A stretch of 64,000 bases of DNA from positions 476,852-540,851 of the forward strand of contig PTEX01000137.1 of assembly GCA_003342815.1 (NCBI GenBank), in the 5' to 3' direction. Made by a program: the position numbers and the translations under genes. Positions within the stretch are counted from its first letter, which is position 1; every line of letters begins with the position of its first letter. The notes beneath the pieces are model-generated. The model did no database searches, was not told the origin of the DNA, and saw nothing but the letters and a program-made list of their open reading frames with translations. Below, piece by piece: positions 11,123 through 25,107 of this stretch. The DNA is from Eudromia elegans (Eukaryota > Chordata > Aves > Tinamiformes > Tinamidae).

Positions 11123-13671
11123 CCCTGGGCTTTAATTATGCAGCATATACATGATAACAGGAAAGACCATAGATTTTATTCTTGGAAGTACAGTATGGTT
11201 TTGTCACATCATGGTGAATTTATAGGCTAGTATGTAGTGTTAAGTATGTGTACAGGCTAGTATGTGTATAGGGTAATATGTAGTGTTTTTTCCATTCTTT
11301 TTGCAATTGGTTTGGCAGCAGAGAGCTCGATTTTTCATGGCTCTTTTGTTGGCATGAAAGGGTTACTGTTCACATTTCCTGTGTAATTCCTTCTGATCTT
11401 GCTGGGCTGTAATTACTTTCTTGATGTTAAACATTCCCAGGCTCCTATAACCTTCTAGCCTGCTTGTCCTGGCCAAGTCTGTCCCAGGTGATCGTGTGGG
11501 CGAACCTCCTGTTTTTCAAGGATAAAAATCTCTCCTTCCTGTATAAGATAGGCTATGTACTCATTCCTTTGCTGTGCAATCCCAAATGAAATCCTTTCAA
11601 AATACAGTAACAAGGTAACACATTAGTCTTTTAAAGTCAGAGCTAACAGCCAAATAGTTGACAAATCAACTGCGCGGGTTTAGAATTTGCTGGATCTTAC
11701 TTGAATGACTTATATTTCATATAAAAGATTATCTTTTCTTAATACTTTTGGAAAATAGATTACTATATAAAAACAGCAGACTTTTACTGTGGTGTTTCAC
11801 TTTTGACCATATAATTGGCAAATCATTTTAAACTTCCTAGAATGTAAAACTACTCAGTTGAACTTGCAGGGCTTTTTGCCTTTTGAAATCTTTGCAGTAG
11901 TTGCATAACCTACAGAAAAGAAGATATTACTCAATTCTGCCTCTTTCATGTAGTTCATTTAGCCTGTATTTCTTCAGACTTTTAGTTTGTGATATATAAA
12001 CAGACGAGATATTATTTTCCTTTTAGTAGAAGTGACTTCATTTTGCTGAAAATGTATTTGGAGGTGTGGGAATTGTTCTACTGCCCTGCAGAGGCATGGA
12101 AAGTTTCTACCTGTTTCCTCTCAGCCACTCTCCAAATTTAATCTGGGTGAACCAGCTGTAAGAAAGCGAGTGAAGTTCCCTTTGCCTGACCTCTGTGCAG
12201 TTTTCTCCTAGTTCCAAGGAAGATGTTAAGATTGTTATCTTCTTTTTTGAGGATATGAGAAGTTTAGTGTGGTGCTATGTTGGCATTGATTGCCAGAGGC
12301 AGTAGCTGAAGGTACTGGACACTTTTGATTCAATAAGTGCTCTAAGTTTTGCTACTTCATGCATGAGCAATGTTAGAGATTATTGTCCTGTCAAAGGTGA
12401 AACTTTTTTCCTAGCATTAGCCTTATTATTAGCCTTATTTAATGGATTACTGTGCAAGTTTTGTTTAGATACAGTTTTGTGGTTGTGACTCAAATGCTTG
12501 AAAATAATTCCCATTATTGCATGGCTGACAATTTAAGGTGCACGAGGTCTAATTTTCTGCAGTTTTACGGATGTGTAACTGTGTTTGTGCTCAGTGGGGT
12601 TCTACGTGGAAGAAAACATTAGGAAGGTAAAAATTTCTAACAGCTGCATCCCTCCTCTCAATTTGATTCTCACGCATGCCAAAGTATGTACTTTACAATA
12701 TAAATAGGAAGTTGACCAGTTGGTATTCATATTGTTAACTGTGCCATTATGCTGGTAAAGGGACGAAAGAATATATTTTAATGAAAATGTCATCTTAATT
12801 TTTAACCAGAATTAATATCTATTTTGATGACCTGGCTATAATGGAGTATGGTCAGTAGGCTGCCTAGTCCTGGTTAACATTATATCATATAATTATAGGG
12901 AGCATGGCTGTCAAATACACAAGTTTTTATTGTTAAACCCTGAGGGTTCAGTAACAGATTATTTAAACATACAGCAAACAGATCCTAGGAGGATGCATTT
13001 ATGCAATTTTTGTGTGGGAAAAAAAATATGAAGCACCAAATGAGTACGAGTGAAGAGACAGAGGAAGATATTGCAGAAGTCATGAAATTAAATCATTTAG
13101 GGTTATCTTTATATGGTCTTTATTTATCAGATTTTTTAGGAAATGCCATAGGAAGGGAACTTACAAGTGGTTTCGTTAGGTGTTAAGCACATTGTCAAGG
13201 TTTCCAGTCTTCCTGAGCAGCAAAGCAGCAGGGGTTAGAGGTTTTGGTTGAAGCTTTTATCACAACAGCTTATTTTTGACATTGTTATGGAAACGCTGGT
13301 TATCTCAAAGTGGGATGAAAGCAAGTGCAGCTGTACTGTGTGCCTGTTTGCCCTCTAATAGTAAGTATAGATTTATTTTTCCTGTTTAATTTCACTCCTA
13401 CTCATATGAAGACAGTGAGGAATTACACATTGTTTTGTAATTAAAGGTAACCTGTTTTGAATTTACTTCTAATTTATGACCATCTAATGTTCAGAATGCA
13501 ACAGACTTTACTTGCTATTATAAATTTCACCTTTGCAAAGAGAAATTCCCCAACAAGTGATGAATTTTCTTCTTATGAAAAGTATGTAGTATAATAGTGC
13601 AAATTATCTTCTGCTTTTGTTTTCAGAGTATGTTAAAGGGTAAAGGCTGGTGCTGTTCATCTGATGTGCTT

Positions 13672-13674
<3 letters not shown>

Positions 13675-13702
<28 letters not shown>
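13675..13702 (+). repeat. (TG)14 microsatellite
   Basis: Fourteen perfect TG units in the large intron. It is likely length-polymorphic. Confidence 0.95.
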
Positions 13703-13703
<1 letters not shown>

Positions 13704-16700
13704 TGATCTTTTGATGGTTTAATTTAAAATAACCCCTTTGATTTAGACACCTCTAATGTGCTGAAGGCAAAGCAATCCTGGCAGCCTCATTGTGGAGAAT
13801 TGGGCCTAATCAGTCTATTTAATGCAGAGAAGCAAGCTTTGGTTGAGAACAATTAACAAGCTACTGGAAAAATTAGGGAATAATTTGAATTAGCTGGTTT
13901 TTTAAGCTTGCAGACAATGGGGTGAACAGTATTTTTTATATGCAGAGTTTTACAAGTCTTCTCCTTGAGGAGAGATGTAAATTGCTGTTATGACAAAATA
14001 CATAAATATGCCTGGGATTTGATAGTAATTAATTCATTTCACTTACCTAAGGCAAGATTAAGTGCCTCGGTTTGAAATAGGTTATAAAAAGTAACATGTA
14101 AACAAATCTTAACATGCATCAGGTGTCATAACACATTTCATAGAACCACAGAAATTTTGTTTTTAGATGAAGTGTTTTCTCACTTTCAAAGTTCATAAAC
14201 TGAAATCTCATCATATCAGAGTGCTGCCTGACTGGATATTTAAGGGCAAATTCTATATCTGCAGTTGTTTTGGGAGACTAATATTTTATTATATAAAGAT
14301 TAGTTAGTGTTAAAAGGTTGGTGATTACTCCGATAGAGTAATTACTTGCTCCTAGAGCTGAAAAAAAAGAGTTTTTCCTTTCCCTCATATTTGCCCTAGT
14401 TCTGATGACACCGTATGAGACCGTTTACTGGCTCCAGTGGTGGAATCGCGGAACAAAGGCAGCTTGGGGCTGGGTAAAAGCCAAACTCGATCATCTTTTA
14501 GCATTTCTTCTCCACATCTCCAGTTTGGTGGACTACTTACATACTAGTTCCACCACATTGACTTCAAAATAGATTTGTGTGGTACCTGGCAGCCTTTTTG
14601 CAGTATACTTTTCATTTTTGTTCCTTTTTATTTACATATTTTACATATTTTAGTTACTAGAGTTCTAAACTGATACTTTAAGAAGATATAAACTGTGAAG
14701 CGGAGTTTCTGAAGAGGAAGGGTGAGGAGGGGAGGATACCATGGTAGCACTGTAAAAGGCTGGGAAATCAAAAATAGCAAAATTAATTTGAATCATCGTT
14801 TATTTTGAGAGGTTTATTTTATAACACTCAGGCTTATTTTTTTTAGTAAAAAGCTGTTAGGCTGAAAAAGGATAAACCAGTAGTCATGTGCTCTTTGGAG
14901 TACACGCTGGAGAATCACAGTAAGGAGACCCAGGCCCCAGCTCAGGGCAGGACTGTGGTCATAGCTCCAGGTCTCGATCTGGAGAGTCCTGAGCATCTCC
15001 TGAGATGGTAATTTCATGCCTCTGGGCGGACTGTTCCAGTGTTTGATCCTGTTCACTGTGATTCTTTTTTTTTTTTTTTTAAATATATCTAAATTTCCCA
15101 ATTTGTCTGTTACCTTTTTTCCTTATGTTATGTGCCTCAATGGACAGTCTGACCTTGTGTTCTTTATACCCCCCTCTTCTATTTTAGGTAGGCTGTTATC
15201 TGCTGAAAGTCTTGATTTCTGAGTTATACTCATTGATGATGAGATAATTTGTTGTTTTTCTGGAAGTAGTTGAAACTGGTGCATGTGTTTGTACTTGTTA
15301 CTAAGTTTCAGATGTCCTTGCTTTATTCTGGAACAGGGAACAGCGATTTGGGTAGTGGTTGATAATTTTACCTTTTTTCCCCCATGTACGTAACAGTTAC
15401 TTACTTTTTTTTTTTGTCTAAATAGTTCGTATATTTTTGGAAGCACTTATTTCAAAGTTCACAAACTTGGCTTTCAGCCTGTATGGCTTCACTGCATTTA
15501 ACTTCATAAAAATGTTGAAACTGAGCTTGGAGGCAAGGAAAAATTACAGCTGTAAATGTCCTTGCTCTCTGCAATTGTTTATTCACATTCCCAGTAGTTT
15601 CACTGGGAAGATATCAGGTAGCTGTTACTTGTGACCGTTAATGGAGAGCAATGCAAGTTCAATGATGGAAGTATCTTCTTTGCATCTCTAATTAACTTAT
15701 TAAAGCTTTTTTACTTCTGCATATAAATACAGGAATAAAATATGCCTGGTAGACTTAGCTAAACTTAAATTATACTACCAGGCTTTCTAAATTTAGAAAA
15801 CATTATTTAGTACATGAAAAAAAATGGATTAAGTATGCTGACAGGCATTTTTCCTGTGCCCAAGGAACAGGAATCATCCAGATATCTTTAACAATTGAGA
15901 TGGAATAGCTCTGGCATTTTTTGAAGTTCTTTTGGTATTTTAGGTCTTCTTTATTGTATATGTGTTTCTGCTGTTTAAATGGTGTGTTATTTTTACTTTT
16001 GGTTATGATACCCAAAGTACTTCTGTCCATTTTCCATTATCTGTTAAATGTATATCTGTGGTTTAAACTTACTATGTTGCTTTTGGCTTTTTAAAAACAT
16101 CCATTTCAAAAGTTTGAATTTCAGAAACTTGAAGTGGATTCTTTCCTTTGTGTTAAATTCATTTCGTTTCTACTCTATAGATTTTTCTTTTTTTTAAAAA
16201 AAGTAGATGTTATAGTTACTGCAGAGGAGTTTTGCACATATTTACAAATTTTGTATTTATACCTCAATGTTGAAATAAATTGAGAGGTTTTATCTATTCA
16301 TGTACAAAAAGTAAATGTTATTAGTGGAAATATATATATACTTAATCAGAGGACTGGGGAATTGAATAGAACTGTTATGTGCCATGGATCATAAGGTCTG
16401 CTTGTAGTAAGTGAATTCAGAGAGGTTGGAAATGTCTGTAGAAGAAAAGGGAGTGAATGTCTTTAGCAGTTGCCACCATTAGACTTTATCTCCAAAAAAG
16501 TAGTTGGGTTAACTTAGTGAGTGCTTGAAAAAAGAGGCAGGTTGTTGGCTTGTTCTCAGTGTACATTTAAAAATATATGGTTTACAACATATATCTTAAG
16601 TTGCTTTGCTGTTAGCAAAAGGTTAATGAGCTTTAATTAGAGGAAAAAAAAATAACTGTGGTAGAAATGATATACAGGCTTTTCCTGCTTTACTGAAAGG

Positions 16701-18014
16701 GAAGTGTTGATTATTTTTCTTTCAGAAATAATTTTCTTCCAGAATCTAATGTACTTTACATTTCAAAATTCTTATCTAAATCTTAACTGAGTATCATGTT
16801 CTTTACCTCAGCTTGTAGACTATTGTTTTTAGTGTTAAACTTTCAAGATAAAACCAAATGATAAATTAAAAAGAAAACATTGCTTCAAAATGAAAATGAT
16901 AATGGAGCCAAATAATTTCAATGTTATATCGTTTTTAATCAGCATTTACTTGGATGGTCCTTATGAAGTGTAAAATGTTGCAAAAAACCTTCCAGAATTT
17001 CCCATGGTTAAGTGTTGTTGCCTACATGAATAATTCTGAAAATTCAGAACACAAATTGAGTGGTACCATCTCTGTATGTTAATGAGCAGAGTATGATAGA
17101 GGCTTGTTATAAATTTAACTCAGCGTTTCTTTAAAATTCATTCTGTAGTCGGAAGAAAGGAAAACTAGGAGAATTCAGTCTGTTGCATGTATTGGGACCT
17201 TCTGCTGATATGTTGGTTGTGGCTGATCAATTTTCTGAAGCTTCTTTTATTTTTTATATGCATTTATATGCATATAGACACATATGTATTTGTGTGTGTA
17301 TATTGGACAGCTTTCTGTTATACAAAAGCCGTATTATTCTGGTTAATTCAACACAGTGTTTTCTTCTGACACCTGTATACTGAATAGCACCATATAGGTG
17401 CTAGGAATTTTGATACTGGCAATTTTGATCTAATTTTGTATGTTATAGGCGTATAGAAGGTATTCTTATCCCATCTCTCTACTTCAGTCTTAAAGAGGAG
17501 AAACATTAAAAGCAAGGAATACTTGAGCATAAAAGTCTGAACAAATGTTAATTGTTTGCTGATTAGATACTCCCTGAGCAGTTCTTCAGCTAGAAAATAT
17601 AATTTGTTTGGTTAAAACAAAGAAGGGAAGGGAACTTAATAATGCATTTTTAAAAAACAAGGACGTGATTATAGCAAGCACTAAATAGTTGGGAAATAGT
17701 TGGTTAAAGAGGTGAGGTTATTAATAAAATCAATTGGCAGCAGAGTACAGTAGATTTTTTGAACTATATAAGGTGTTTCTTTAAAGATGCAAAAGCTTAA
17801 TAATGATAGAAGTCCAGTGACAGGTAAGGATGATAAGACTTCTGCTAGGCAGAAAAAAAACCTAGAAATAGTCAATAAATAATGTTCTTTGTGCAGAAAT
17901 AGACTGGATTATACATTTACATCTTACATTTGCTCTGTCGTTAGTAGTTCCTGTTCCAGTCATAAACCTAACTTCTCAATTACTAAAGTTAAATGTTTTT
18001 AAAATTGCTGGCAC

Positions 18015-18032
18015 AAAAAAAAAAAAAAAAAA
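18015..18032 (+). repeat. Poly(A) tract, 18 nt
   Basis: Eighteen consecutive A. The upstream sequence shows no recognisable processed gene copy or SINE. Confidence 0.8.
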
Positions 18033-20559
18033 GATGTTCTAGAAGACTCGGGGATAAGGTGGGCTGAAGTGCCTGGATTTAAAAAGCATGATCTGAACCA
18101 TGTATGAAGTAAAAGGCAGACTGTAATATAGAGCCAATGAAGATTTAAAGAATTGCATAATTAGTGCTGAACAAAATGGTTTTATGAAAAAAGTCTTGTG
18201 AGATAAATTGTTTACTAGAAGTCAAATTCATCTTAAAGAATGAGAGTCATGTCAAAAATATGTTGAATCTGAGTTTTTGCTGGGGCTAAAGTGCTGGGTA
18301 AGATTTAACTGTATGAACAGGAGTAGAGGATGTTTGTTGCCCTGATGGTGCAGAGGATGATTTGTTTTGCATTGCCCTAGTATGCAGGACCCCTCATTCT
18401 GGGTTAAGGCCACCATACACTGTTGCTCTAAAAGCACAGAGTTAAAGGTCCATGACTCAAAGAATATAGAAGGCTGGGCTGAGTTAGAAGTGGAGAAGAA
18501 ACAGCAGACAGAATTGGTCCGCAGGATTAGTGTATTGTCATGATTATGCCCTTATATCTGTGTGTGACTGAGGCTGCTCTTAATTACCTTTCACAGTGAC
18601 TGGCTGCGGTGGAAGGACTTTGCCTCTGGCCAGTACAGTCTTGTGTTACCAAATACTGCAATAATTGCCTGATCCAGGCAATCAGTGACGATGAGATCAG
18701 TGTGTGTTGCAGAAGACAATCTCTGAATGTCATAATGAGGTTATTTCTACTGCTCAAATGTATCCAGTGAGCATATACCGAGGAGTCTCCTTTTCTTCCC
18801 TCCCTTACCAGGCCCTGTGGAGCATATGGGGAGGACCTTTATGAGCCGTAAGAGACAGCATGACAAATTTAGCTGTCAGTTTCTATATATATATAAGGAT
18901 GAAGGAGCTCAAAATAATCCATGAGGTCTCTATATTCTTCCTGCAGTACGTTTAGGAGATTACATTGGTCACCATGGCACTTTTCTTGCATTACAAAACA
19001 GAACAGTGTAAGGAAAAGCACCTGTCCCTCTTTGCCAAAAATAATTTCATCTTTAATACCAGATTAGGAGACAGTTTCTCAAGGAGACTTTTTTTTCTCC
19101 CAAATCATATGATGACAGATAAAAGACCAGCTCCTTTAAGGCAGAAATCATGCTATTTGCAGTTCCACCTACTGGGAAGACTTACTGATGAAGCTGTTAA
19201 TCTAGGATCCATGTCCAGTATTATCTTAAAATTATAGACTAACTGTATGTTTACCCTTCTGACTCACAGATTTCTTCACAAGGTTGAAGTTTTCTGATGT
19301 GCAGCCCTAGCTTGGCTGATAGACTCCAGATTCAGACGTTCTGCAAGTCTCTTGGTTCTTTGTTGTCATGATAGAAGGAGAAAGGCCTAGTCTTTCCTAT
19401 CGGAAACTTTCCAAACATATTTCTGATTGTCTAAAGGCAGCCTATGAAATAGTCAAGGCAGATCTTCTTACAGCATACTCCAAGCAGTGCTAACTGAAAA
19501 CAGACAGAAGTGCTTTTAACCTTTTCTTAGGAAGAGGATGTATAGAGCTAAAGACATAGGTTTATGAAAGATTATGCCAAGACTTACAGGTCTCTTCTTC
19601 ACAGCTGTTTTCTAGCAAGTCAGCCCTCACAGCTTGTACTGCTGTCTGCAGTTTGCATTTGCCTTTGTCTTTGAATTTCAAAGATTCAGAGATCCATTCA
19701 TTGCTTCAAGACATCTAGGTCATGGGAAGAAGCTCTGCCCTCCAGCATTTCAGCAGTTTCTCCCAGTTCCCTCTCCCCTTCAGACTTGCAGGGAGTGTAC
19801 CCTATTGCAGTATCCAGATTGTAATGGAGATGTTAAACATCCTATTGACTTTAACACCTTGGTTGTACTAAGTTATTTTTCTGGTGAAGTACTGTTTCAG
19901 TTTGGATTTGCTACGTTTGAGATTTAACTGAATGAAGTAGGAATACAAATTCCCTTAGGAACAGAAGACAAATTTGGAGACCCATCGAGAAAGAAGAATG
20001 TTCCCAGGGTAAGTGTGGTCTGAGCACCACAGCTGCTTGTTGGACAGTCGCCAGGAATAATTTTGACATGTTTATTTCACACTTTTTTCACTATGGAAAT
20101 GTTTTGAGGGACCTTCATTAAGTATGTCCAATAGTCTTTAAAACTCAGTATAGTTAACATATTTGAAACTACAAACTGGATGGTGGATACAAAAGTGAAA
20201 ATTACATGGGCAAAGATAATTTGCACAATAAAAACAGCACAAGAGACTAAAGGCAGTGAACCAGCACAAATTAGAATTTGATATATTCTTTCATGCGTTT
20301 ATGTGAAGGTTTTTGTAATAAGAGCTTATGTTTTATCAGTGACTGTGCTGTTGGATAGCGGTAACTTGTGGGGGAAAAAGGAAAGATTCCTTTAAGGAAA
20401 TCATAGCATGTGTAATACACCTCATCTTGCAAGTTGTCTTTTATGCTCTATGGCAAATAGCTTACCGATTTGAGCAAAATCCACTATTTTACGTTGCTTC
20501 TGGATTAAGCACTGTCACCAAAGTTAGATAAACTTGCAGAAGGTTCTTTTCTCTCTTTG

Positions 20560-20710
20560 TTTTGAGAGCGGTACTAAGGTGTGGTGTGGGTGCCGCAGCA
20601 GCAGCGCTGCCCCCGCTCATGTGCGTGACACAGCCGGGTGCCCAACTTTCCTGAGCTGCTGTGGTCCAGCCCTTAGCTGGGCAAGCTGTACTGCCCTCAA
20701 CCCCGCACAA
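20560..20710. other. Small GC-rich patch within the AT-rich intron
   Basis: About 150 bp with GC well above its surroundings, containing a GCAGCAGCAGCGCTGC stretch. I do not recognise a gene or repeat family in it. It could be an old retroposon remnant or a regulatory segment. Confidence 0.35.
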
Positions 20711-22127
20711 TAATGTTGACTGAACTGGTTAAGTACTGGGAATTCTTTCCATCTACAGTGCCAGAGTTTATATAGTGTTCTTTAATGCTGAAGGTTCTTT
20801 TACTAGGTACTTTACTGAAGGTACTTTAACAATTTTAATGTGGTGGAAATACAGCTGTGGCTAATGAATTTTGGGGTTGATTGGACACAGTCTTAGGTTT
20901 ACCTTCCCACTTTGCACTGCGCTCTATACTTGTGTGCATCCTTTTTTGGCTTGTTTTGCTTATGACTGCCAATAAGATACATTGGAGTCACTTATTTTAA
21001 ATATACTAGATTTTTTGTGTAGAGAGACAATGTGTTTTTGAGTAGCTTTTTGACTGAGGCTGACTTTTTAAGAAATCCTGTGAAGAAAATTATTATGGAT
21101 ACACTCTAAATTATATGTTCCTTTTACATGCATGGTACAGCAGCGAAATGTAGTGCTGTGCTCACTTTTGCAGCTGTGAAATCAAAAACGATATCGTTAC
21201 TTGGATCAGAATTCTTGCAAAGGCAATTTGCCTTGCAAAGTCCAGAGCGTGGTGTTCTTTTGCTTGCTAAATTTCCATTAGCAGTTGGTGATCTGTTTTC
21301 TGAAGAGGATGTTAGAAACATATCCAGACTTCACTAAACAAAGCAAACTGTACAAAATCCTTTACGAATGGCTTAAGAAGTTTTATCTTTTGCTCCATTA
21401 CCTGAGGGATTCAGGTTAGTGTCCAAATAGATGAAAGTGCCGTTGTCAGAACAGAAGTGATTTGTGCTTTTCTGTTGCTCGTTTAGTATTTACATAATTT
21501 GAGCACCAGCTCTGGTTCTATGGCCATTTCCAACCAAAGTAACACTTGCTCTTCTTTGAACATTTTGGTCCTGGTGGGTTGTTTTCATAGTCTAAACTGA
21601 TAATTAACAGAATCTTAAAACTTCAGTGCCACCAACAAATTGTCCTTGTTATGAGTAATTGCTTATTCTTGAACTAGGAAAGTAGAGGAAGATGACAAAA
21701 CCAAACAGTATGCAAGTAATGTGTTTTCATTTAGTAATCTCTGTTGTTGTTTATACATTTGTCTTGTGTCACATGACATCATATGTTAACCTCATTTTAC
21801 TCTTTGAATTTCTCTGTTTAATGTAAGAGCAAGTAAATAAAAAAGGATATGGAGAAATGTAGTATAAATTTCCTCTTCCTCTGTCATTCCTAAGGGCAGT
21901 TCTGTTAAAGCCTTCAGCATAACATGATATATAGGATTTTTCCCAAGTTTTTTAAAGTAATTTGTTAGCTAATTCTGAAGTGTGGTGAAAGCATTGGAAC
22001 AGTAACTGCAGGAACAATCTGTCCTGCATATGTAGCTCTGTTACTGTGATTTTTCAGGTTGTTTCTTTTGTTGTCAAGTGATAAATATCAGCTGACTCTT
22101 TTGAAAGGCGTTTGCTGAGGTTGGAAG

Positions 22128-22255
22128 TTTCCAAGACCCAGCTGGGCAAAGACCTAAGGAACCTTGTGTCAGCTTTGACTTCACCCTCCTTTGAGCAGGA
22201 GGCTGGGACTGGATGGTCTGCCAAGGTCTTGGCCGACTGAATGATTCTGTGAATG
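22128..22255 (+). mobile_element. CR1 LINE, truncated 3' end, plus orientation, old copy
   Basis: The segment contains CCAAGACCCAGCTGGGCAAA, then TTTGAGCAGGAGGCTGGGAC, then a terminal ATGATTCTGTGA. This is the order seen at the 3' end of avian CR1 elements (GAGCAGGxGGTTGGACTAGATG ... ATTCTGTGATTCTATGA). Mismatches in the GGACTAGATGA block and the short tail indicate an older copy. The CCAAGACCCAGCTGG portion resembles CR1-Y/H type subfamilies, though that assignment is tentative. Only the 3' UTR end remains and no reverse transcriptase frame is present. Confidence 0.75.
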
Positions 22256-22965
22256 AATATGCGTCTACAGCTATGGATATGTGTCTAATGCTATGGAATT
22301 TTTAGTATAATTGTAGTGAGATTGCTGGTTTGTACTTCTGATGTTGTTTATTTGAAAAGAAAACTAATGTGCTGTAACAGATGTAGAGTAAAAGATAAAT
22401 TCTATGTTCTGTTCAATCATTAATTATGAGTAGCAACAGAGTAAAAAATGTCTCACAATTAGGTGCTGCAAGCTGCTTTCCTGGCTGAAAATCGTAATTG
22501 TGCACGTTTGAATCTTAATGTAAATTCTAGGCTAATTTTGCCAGCTAAGTCTTTATCTTTCTCTGATATTTTTGATGTTAAATAATTTTGAATTTAAATT
22601 GACAGAACTGCCAATGACATATATTTTGTGTAATATCTTGTAAAAATGAAATGAGCAGATTATAATTCAAAAACTGTTGTTTCTACCTGTCCTCAGAATC
22701 AAGAAAAAAATGCATGCAGTGAATGCAGTGAATATAATGATTCACTCTTCACAGCTGTTTTCACAACTGTAAGATCTGGGACTGTGTTTTTAAACAAGAA
22801 ACTTTGACTTTGTAAAACAATAGGGTGGCAAAAATGTCTCTTGTACAGAACTGGAACATAAACAGCACTTAAGATGGTGGCATTCCAAGCCGTATTACTA
22901 AGAAGGTATTTACGAAAGAAAACATGAAGGTGAAAATCTGTGAAAACATGGAAAAATTGTTAAGT

Positions 22966-22989
22966 TTTGACATTTAATTAAATGTCAAA
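22966..22989. repeat. 24-bp perfect palindrome
   Basis: The two 12-bp arms (TTTGACATTTAA and its exact reverse complement) meet with no spacer around TTAATTAA. Flanking bases do not extend the symmetry. Function unknown. Confidence 0.9.
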
Positions 22990-23660
22990 TATTAGCCATA
23001 ACAACATTTTTGCTGCTCTTTGCTCTTCCTTTTTAGCTTCTTTTTGGAATAGAAGCAGTATTCTTGGATAGAAATTACCTTGTGATATTTCAAGGAGAAG
23101 ATGTACAGCTAAGTTTGTGCTCATATGCATGCAGTGCAGTGACATGTAGCTTCATAAAAATAAAGAATTTATATTGCTCCTTTTCTAACTTTCTTCTTCC
23201 GTGTGTCTTAATGGGAAACTAGACTCTTATGCCATTCCACACAGGTTCTCAAGCTAACTTGGAGATAGTTACAATTGTAAAACAAGAATTACCGAGGTTG
23301 TATATGGATCTAATTGTGGTAGCAGCAAATTGTTGGAGCTTTCTGATCGCTTGCAGTGTATGTGCTAGTGTTTATTCATACAACTGAACAAAATTAAAGT
23401 TGGGTTTCCAAAAATTTATCCCCTGAAGAAAGGGAAGCATCTTTAATTTGCTTTTTCTGTTAAGCAGAACGATGCTCTGTGTTGTTCCATAAATAGGCTT
23501 TTATTATCAACGTAAGGTTATTGAAAGTAGCAGAGAACCTGTCTTGCAGGCACAGTTCCATGCTGACAGATGGACATAAAGTAGCTCTGCCAGAGAGCCA
23601 TTATATAGATCCCATAGCAAGGTATGAAGTGAAGGATTTTTATCCAGGATTGCTGCTGGG

Positions 23661-23696
23661 GCATTCAATGCATGCGGTGCATTCAGTGCATGCAAG
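23661..23696 (+). repeat. Tandem 18-bp duplication
   Basis: Two 18-bp units beginning GCATTCAATGCATGCG and GCATTCAGTGCATGCA, followed by a partial third. Each carries a self-complementary GCATGC/TGCATGCA core. Confidence 0.8.
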
Positions 23697-25085
23697 GCAT
23701 TAGGGAAGGGTATCCTGACTGGTCCAGCTCAGTGCACGACCAAAAATTAAAAAACAGCCTGGTTTGGTGTATAGTTTGCTTTAGGTTCTGATGGGTCTGT
23801 GCTGGGAGAAGCGACCGCATGCGAATGAGGCTTCTGTTTCTTTTTGGCCGTCTGCTGAAATTACCAAATGGACCCAGCCAAAAAGTGTCTGCTGTAGAGA
23901 CACGTTTCTTCCTGAGTGATTACCTATCTATGGAAACGCAGCAATGTCTCATTTCACTTCTAAGAAAACTGGGCTTCACAAATATGTTTGTGTCTCTCTG
24001 CTTATATAATGGAAGGGTGAGGATCTGATGATGTAAGATAAAATCCTAATATGGAAATTATTTAAGATAAGAAGATTTTAATGAAAACTAGTCAGATTTT
24101 TGCAATTGAAGACCTGGATAGTGAAATGCAGAATATTTTAGAAGATTTTCAGAAATGCAAGGCAGCTATTGCTTGGTTGATTTCTTTTTTTTCCTTTTTT
24201 TAAAACTAATTGGCCTAATGCCTTGTGCTTGATTTATAAAGTAGGCAAGCACTGCAGGGTTTTGGCAGATGTACTTGCTTGAACAAATGCATTTGTTTGT
24301 CACACTAATCAGTCTCTAGGTATGTCACTTTTACCTTCCCCAGAAATACTGCTGCACTGCATAGCTTCAGCATTTTAATCTTTTGCTTTGAGTCTACTTA
24401 ACCTTAAAATACTTAGAGATTTTAATATTTCTTCTAGGAGTTATGATGATTGAGCTGGTAAATACCCTCCATTCACATGTTGGGCTGTGTGTTAGTGTGT
24501 TAGTCGTTAGTTTCTGAGGAAAGATTTCTAAATTTCAGCGAATAACATTTGCATGGCACCCTTGCTTATAAGATGACACAGTTTGTGAAAAGACTTGCGA
24601 AAAATGAAGTGACTGAAATTGCTTTTAAAATATAAATGGACATTTCAGAGGCTCCTATTAGGAGAAACATTTTCTAAATTGAACTACGTCTTTAATGTTT
24701 CTTTTTAGCAGAACGTTTTGATTCTGAAATGAAATATATATTATTTAATAGTTCTTTACGTGCCCAGCTTTAAATCACAATCTGTAATTAAGCTTAATAT
24801 GAAATTACAAGATTTGATTTAGTGCCTTCTTCCAGGGCCTAAGCTAATGTTCTCTACATTTGAAGGTACAATCTTTGAGAAGCTTTGTTCTTCTAACAAA
24901 AGGCACCAAAAATAAATTCAGTTAGGGTCATTGTGGTTTAGTTTAATACTATTATGATAATAAGTACTATAATTACTTTCAGATAGCTTTTCCTTCCCAG
25001 AGGATGAGATTTTTAGTTTTATGTCTGCCTAAAGCATGGGAATGACAGTAAAATTAATGTCATAACCTTTGCAGCCTATTTATCC

Positions 25086-25107
25086 TTTTTTTTTTTTTTT
25101 TTTTTTT
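25086..25107 (+). repeat. Poly(T) tract, 22 nt
   Basis: Twenty-two consecutive T in intronic DNA with no identifiable retroposon body. Confidence 0.85.

Noticed and set aside
14133-14160. TTTCATAGAACCACAGAA, resembling a CR1 tail
   Set aside because: The adjoining sequence on either side does not match any CR1 3' UTR block, so the similarity is too short to call.
18015-18032. Poly(A) tract considered as the tail of a processed gene copy
   Set aside because: The upstream sequence has no recognisable coding similarity, no target-site duplication and no upstream poly(A) signal at a fitting distance.
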